Shown here in pieces: positions 59,771-64,000 of a stretch of DNA of 64,000 bases. Each line of letters starts with the position of its first letter. Position 1 is the stretch's first letter. The stretch is from NCBI RefSeq assembly GCF_907164915.1, contig NC_061869.1, forward strand, positions 19,941,125-20,005,124. Reading direction: 5' to 3'. Both the position numbers and the translations under genes were made by a program. This DNA is from Impatiens glandulifera (Eukaryota; Streptophyta; Magnoliopsida; Ericales; Balsaminaceae). Under the pieces are notes generated by a model, which was given only the letters and a program-made list of their open reading frames with translations, was not told where the DNA came from and did no database searches.

Positions 59771-59777
59771 AGTGGAA

Positions 59778-60895
59778 GACGAGCTTAGGAAATGTCACTA
59801 TCATACACTTAACTTTGCACCACACATTATCCCAAAAGCTAATTGAGGCCCGATTTCCCACGATGAATCTAGATTGTTTGTGATAATTCTTCCATAAATA
59901 CTATATTTCACTCCAAATACTTGGTCGGGTGAATCTAGCATTGAGCCTAAGGTCTGTTTTTTCGGTTTGAAATGTCGGCAAATCTAGTTAGACGCGGAAT
60001 CTAGCTAGTTTTCTTGGTCGGATGCACGCTACAACATCTGTCAGCGCTAGAAGCACGGGAATGCGCCAGCTTCAGCGCGTGCTAGAAATCCCTAGTTCTA
60101 TGGCATCCACACTCGCTTAGGGTGCATTTTTCTCAGTTGGATGCCCTTTCTTCTCACATGCATGTCCACTTCTTATGTCCTAAGCGCCGCTACAAAATAT
60201 TGCTTGTCTGCTCTTCGATTTTCTAACCTAGATCATAGGGTTCTAACTAAATGGTGGACAAAATTGGCCCCAAATTTAATAAAATTTTATAGAATGGTAG
60301 TAAGACACATATATACAATAATATTAAATAAAATCATAAAATATAAAGATAAAAAAAAATAATCAAAGGTAGATTTAAATTTTTTTGTTCTTAGTTGGGT
60401 TTTTAGATTTTTAAAATGATTTTAGGCCAAGGGTCTCCGATTCAATATTAAACTATAATTCTTCTGAGCTCAAACGTTCAAAACAATTATTAAACGCTTT
60501 TAGCTCAGAAGAATCCAAATTTAAACATGAATTTAAAGTTTTTGACCGACACCATCAAATGAGCATTTCAAGGACCGAGTTTGAGTTTAAAAATGTTTTG
60601 GATCAAGAGATCATTGTTTTCATTTTATTTTTTTTTTATTTTTTTTTGTTGTTTTCATTTATATTATTTTAATGCAATACACATGTTACATATTTAAATA
60701 ATTAAAGTGCAGAAACTTAAATCAAGACTAAAGCAAGATCATGCAAGCCTATGATATTAAAGAAAAAGACAAAAACATATTGTACGTGTTCATTTTCGTT
60801 CCCTTCCATTTTTTGGCGCGTATGCCCTTTTTTTTAATTTGCATTGGCATACGTTCCTTTTTTTCGAATTGAATTGGCTCGTACATGTTTTAAAT
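59778..60895. other. Non-coding DNA, probably decayed repeat
   Basis: No recognisable coding domain. It continues the sequence interrupted at 54020 by CACTA element 2. A T-rich run lies at 60618-60650. Confidence 0.45.
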
Positions 60896-63800
60896 CGATA
60901 CACTCGCAAATATATCGATCTAATTGACTTTAGAGTCGCCACTTTAGTTTACTTCCCAGAGAAACTAAAGAAAAGAAAAATCAGAGATTCGTTTTAAAAG
61001 TCCGGTGTTTGGTTACGTATTAGGAAAGGGCCTACGGCGCTATGTCCTATACGCCTGTCTTTACAGACAGTCTCTACTCCTAAGTAATTGGACATATGAT
61101 GTTTGAAGGATTATTACGTTTTCGTTATGAGTTTAGAACTCTTTTGCTTGTGTGAGAAAATCTTAATCATTTTGTAAGGGGCTAGTCCTATTAATGGGAT
61201 ATTTGACAAGGATAAGGCATCAAAAAGCATTAAGAGGCATTGAAAGACATCGAAAAGCATTAAGAGGCATTGAAAGACATCGAAGAGCATTGCAAGGCAT
61301 AAGGCAACATTTTCAAAGAAAAGCAAGAATCAGGATTCCCGAGAAGGATCAAACAAGAATAGATGAGGAGAACAACAATTCGATTGGAGGACTAGAATTT
61401 GATTCTTTTGAGCAAAGGTGAGAAGAGAATGAACTAACCTAAGGTCTCAAATGTTTCTCCTTTTAAAATTTTCAGAGTTAAAGAGAACTCCGAGTATAAC
61501 ACGTTAAAACAAGTGATTTTCAAAATAAATCCCAAAAATCCCAAAGCTTTCGTATGATAGTCAAAATTATTATTAGAAGTTCACAGGAATCAAGTTTAGA
61601 ATTTTCGGAGTTATAGAACCCCCGATATGACACTGCAAAGATAGACATTTTTCCAAATGGGCCCTAAAAATTTCGAGAAAATTATTTTTGAAAAAAATAA
61701 TATTTTGGAGTTTTTGGGAAAATTTGAGAAAGTTTGAATGTGGTTTGAATGTTAGAATCATCATTTTAAGGTGGTTTGTTAAAATTGGGAAACAAACAGG
61801 ATCTAAGTTTATTTTAATTTTTGATTTTTTTTAAATTTAAATTAAAATAAAAGAAAAAGAAAGTTTAGGGGTCCAATTAAAACATCAGGAAGAGATCAGG
61901 GACTACTTTAATTTAGAATTAATAAATTAATTCGAAATTAAAGTTCTCAGGCTTATTTAAAAATAAAAGAGACCCAGGGGCCTCTTTGAAACTTCAACAA
62001 AAGTTGAAAGAAATGAAATATAACAAAAGAAATGAGAACTCCAGCCGGCCCTATGCTCTCCTCCGACGACTTCTCCGGCGTCCTGCACCTGCTTGCTGTT
62101 CCAATTCGGATGAACCACATCGTCGCGAGGTTACGCATGCAGTCGCTCTCTGCAATTGATCGAACAGGCAGATCCTGTGTTCGGATCCAATCACTATCCT
62201 TAATCACAGATGCGCCAAACCTTTTGGGAATCACCTGTGTGCCGAAGTCGCGCCTGACTTCCTGCAACAAAAGAGCCTTCTTCGATACAAACCACAAGCG
62301 CAGACGACGCTGATTTCCTCCTCTCAACGGATACAGATCATCACGAGTTTTCAACCAAACCGAATTTCTCAAGCAAAGGATGAAATCAAATCCTATTCTA
62401 ATTCAACTCAGCAACTATCCTAACCTAACATCTATCAACTGAGACGAAATCTCAAACGCAGCAAGAAAGATTAAGAGAAAAGAAACATAGATTCAATATA
62501 ACAGACAACAACTTCAAATGAATTTTAAACATCAAATGGCATCGGTGTTCAGAACCGATGCCTCAACCATTGAATAATGGTCTACATTGGTTGGTGCATG
62601 GATTACCTGAATGACAAATACAGATGAAGCAGACTGAAGAATGAGAAATAGATAGACTGAAATCGACAGAGCTTTGGCCGGAACCTGTTGCTGTTCTTCG
62701 CGTTCGTCGATCCAATCGTCAGAAGCAGCGAGCTCAGGGACAAGTTCTTCTCTTTCTCTCGCCAATAACCGCTCTCATCTCTCCAAACTGGAACCTCCCT
62801 CCAGAACTGAAAACTGCTCTCATCTGAAAACTGAAAAACCTCCTCTTGAAAACTGCCTCCTTCATCCTTCTTCACAGATCTTTTTTTTTCAGCTAAAAAA
62901 AAACGCCACTCTTAATTTCAGGGGTTAAATTGGAAATACGCCATAAAATCAAGGACACGCTTGGAAAAAAAAATATATTTCTTCAGCTTTATTTTATTCC
63001 CGTTTTTCCTACCCTTTATTTGCACCATCATCCCAAATAAATCTTCCTGACCTCGTTTTTGCTCAGAAAATTGTGAAAATTTTATGGTCAATTCTTAACA
63101 TCACGAACGTGAATCTCCTTTTTGAATAAACCCAAACGGACCTTCCTATCCAAAGTTATGATATTTTAAAGTCACCCCTCCATTTCAATCTTTTCAATCC
63201 CGCGGTTTTCACTTTCATAAATTTAATAGCCCATAACTTTGTTCACAGAGCTTTCCCCACAATGAGGTTGGTACCATTGGAAAGGCAAGACAAGACTCTT
63301 GCCTACATCCCCATGTTCTCCTTTTCTCACGAAATGGTTCGTGTTGGTCAGGAGACTAGTCTCACAGAAATGTACCAGTTCACGCATCACCTTCGCTTCA
63401 GGCGACTTGGACTGAGCTTTAGGAGAACTGGGAGAACTATTTAGTATCGTTGGAAAGAGAATTCAAAGGGCTTTCCAAAGGTAGCTCATAAACTGAAGAT
63501 GGATCATTGGTTAAAAAGATATGATTTTTTGGAAGTGCAGCATAGTTTCAACTGGCTCCCAGGGTTTGAATCGGTAGTACTACTTTCCTTGTACAGATCG
63601 AATGAGGGCCTTAACCTTCGAATCACGGTTCGAGAATGGTGCCACTGGAAATATATGCAAGTTATCTTTCCAACCCAACTTGAATTATTCAAAACCATCA
63701 AGCATAGATCAAGTTACGAATTTTTAAGTAAAAGGGTGTTCGGTTTAAACCTTTCAGGAACACCTTCCACTCATGACCGGATTTCATCTAGATATAGGGC

Positions 63801-63999
63801 ACCAATGGGAGATTGGGATACACCATATGAAAGAGGACTAATTTCTCTTTTCAAAGCATCCAAGATCATTGAATTTCATCTAGTATTGAAGCCAAAATAA
63901 ATTAATGAAGTCTAGGGTTCCAATGGAAGCTCCATGGGGACTTCAAACTTAAGGATTCTTGATTTTCTTTTCCAATAATCCCCTTTTCAAATAACCCAC
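60895..63999 (-). mobile_element. LTR-retrotransposon-like non-coding sequence, Tat/Ogre style
   Basis: AGTCGCCA at 60934-60941 (TGGCGACT on minus) matches the primer-binding motif of Tat/Ogre elements. The inverted repeat CTTTAGTTT-n-AAACTAAAG follows at 60942-60970. Phrases such as 'GGGCCTACGGCGCTATGTCC' and 'TTGGTACCATTGGAAAGG' recall LTR or leader sequence of such elements. No gag or pol domain appears. Frames at 61953-62372, 62032-62313 and 63499-63900 have no recognised product. The element runs out of the window, so its ends cannot be set. Confidence 0.35.
61213..61306. repeat. Tandem repeat, 30-bp unit, three copies
   Basis: AAAGCATTAAGAGGCATTGA followed by AAGACATCGA, two near-identical copies and a third diverged. 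Because the unit is a multiple of three, an open frame through it repeats LRGIERHR, but no protein is recognised. Confidence 0.8.
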
Positions 64000-64000
64000 T

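Larger units (their letters stand above)
54021..59774. mobile_element. CACTA transposon, element 2 (non-autonomous)
   Basis: Starts CACTGGTGAAAAAAGG at 54021 and ends with the inverse (complement CACTGGTAAAAAAAGG) at 59774. The 3-bp duplication GAA is at 54018-54020 and 59775-59777. Length 5754 bp. Subterminal motif is CCGAGAGTTTT / CCTTCGGTTTT, different from element 1. It contains the 3' half of a Transposase_24-type gene, a separate coiled-coil ORF, two GC-rich leaders and a hairpin array. There is no tnp2 gene, so it needs a transposase in trans. Confidence 0.92.

Noticed and set aside
61953..63900. Frames of 77-139 codons as host genes
   Set aside because: No recognisable domain or splice structure; the surroundings carry LTR-like phrases, so I leave them as retrotransposon sequence.

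Overview
This window is AT-rich nuclear DNA of a flowering plant, most likely a eudicot. The evidence is three intron-containing genes with close plant homologues, plus plant-type CACTA, Mutator-like (MULE), Helitron, copia and Tat-type gypsy elements. I see no rRNA gene, no functional tRNA gene and no organellar or bacterial sequence. The species cannot be named from the sequence alone.

Three host genes are well supported. An APY6/7-like apyrase lies on + at 25414-35204 (8 exons, 538 aa). A DUF1666 family gene lies on + at 37900-41538 (4 exons, 656 aa). A sphinganine C4-hydroxylase (SBH1/SBH2 type) lies on - at 48747-50569 (2 exons, 263 aa). Their reading frames join cleanly across consensus splice sites. 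They are unrelated housekeeping or membrane genes and do not form a pathway cluster.

The rest is mostly transposable elements, many of them nested. From 3.9 to about 21.5 kb there is a decayed Tat-type gypsy retrotransposon. Its RNase H region is split by a 7.6-kb CACTA transposon (4489-12125, TSD TAA) carrying a tnp2 gene and a Transposase_24-type second gene. Downstream of pol come a 2.5-kb array of about 53-bp monomers, each with a CCTATC/GATAGG dyad, and a candidate LTR. A clean solo LTR (22523-23965, TSD TGTTC) and a small Helitron (24378-24836) follow.

The 6.7-kb first intron of the apyrase gene holds an antisense copia relic. That relic is interrupted by an LTR element, a foldback element and a Tourist-like MITE. 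Between the DUF1666 and SBH genes sits a 5.46-kb MULE composite (41935-47391, TSD TATTTATGTA). Its layout is best explained by self-insertion followed by inversion between the inverted copies. At 54021-59774 there is a second, non-autonomous CACTA element (TSD GAA) holding a ten-unit tandem array of 83-bp hairpins with a higher-order period. The last 4 kb look like LTR-retrotransposon sequence without recognisable coding domains.

The most notable signals are the MULE self-nesting and flip, the hairpin array with two loop-inverted units in CACTA element 2, the same Trp-to-TGA change in both CACTA Transposase_24 genes, and the dyad-bearing satellite in the gypsy 3' region. All exon limits, repeat ends and homologies were read by eye. 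Identities between copies were judged by inspection, not by alignment software.
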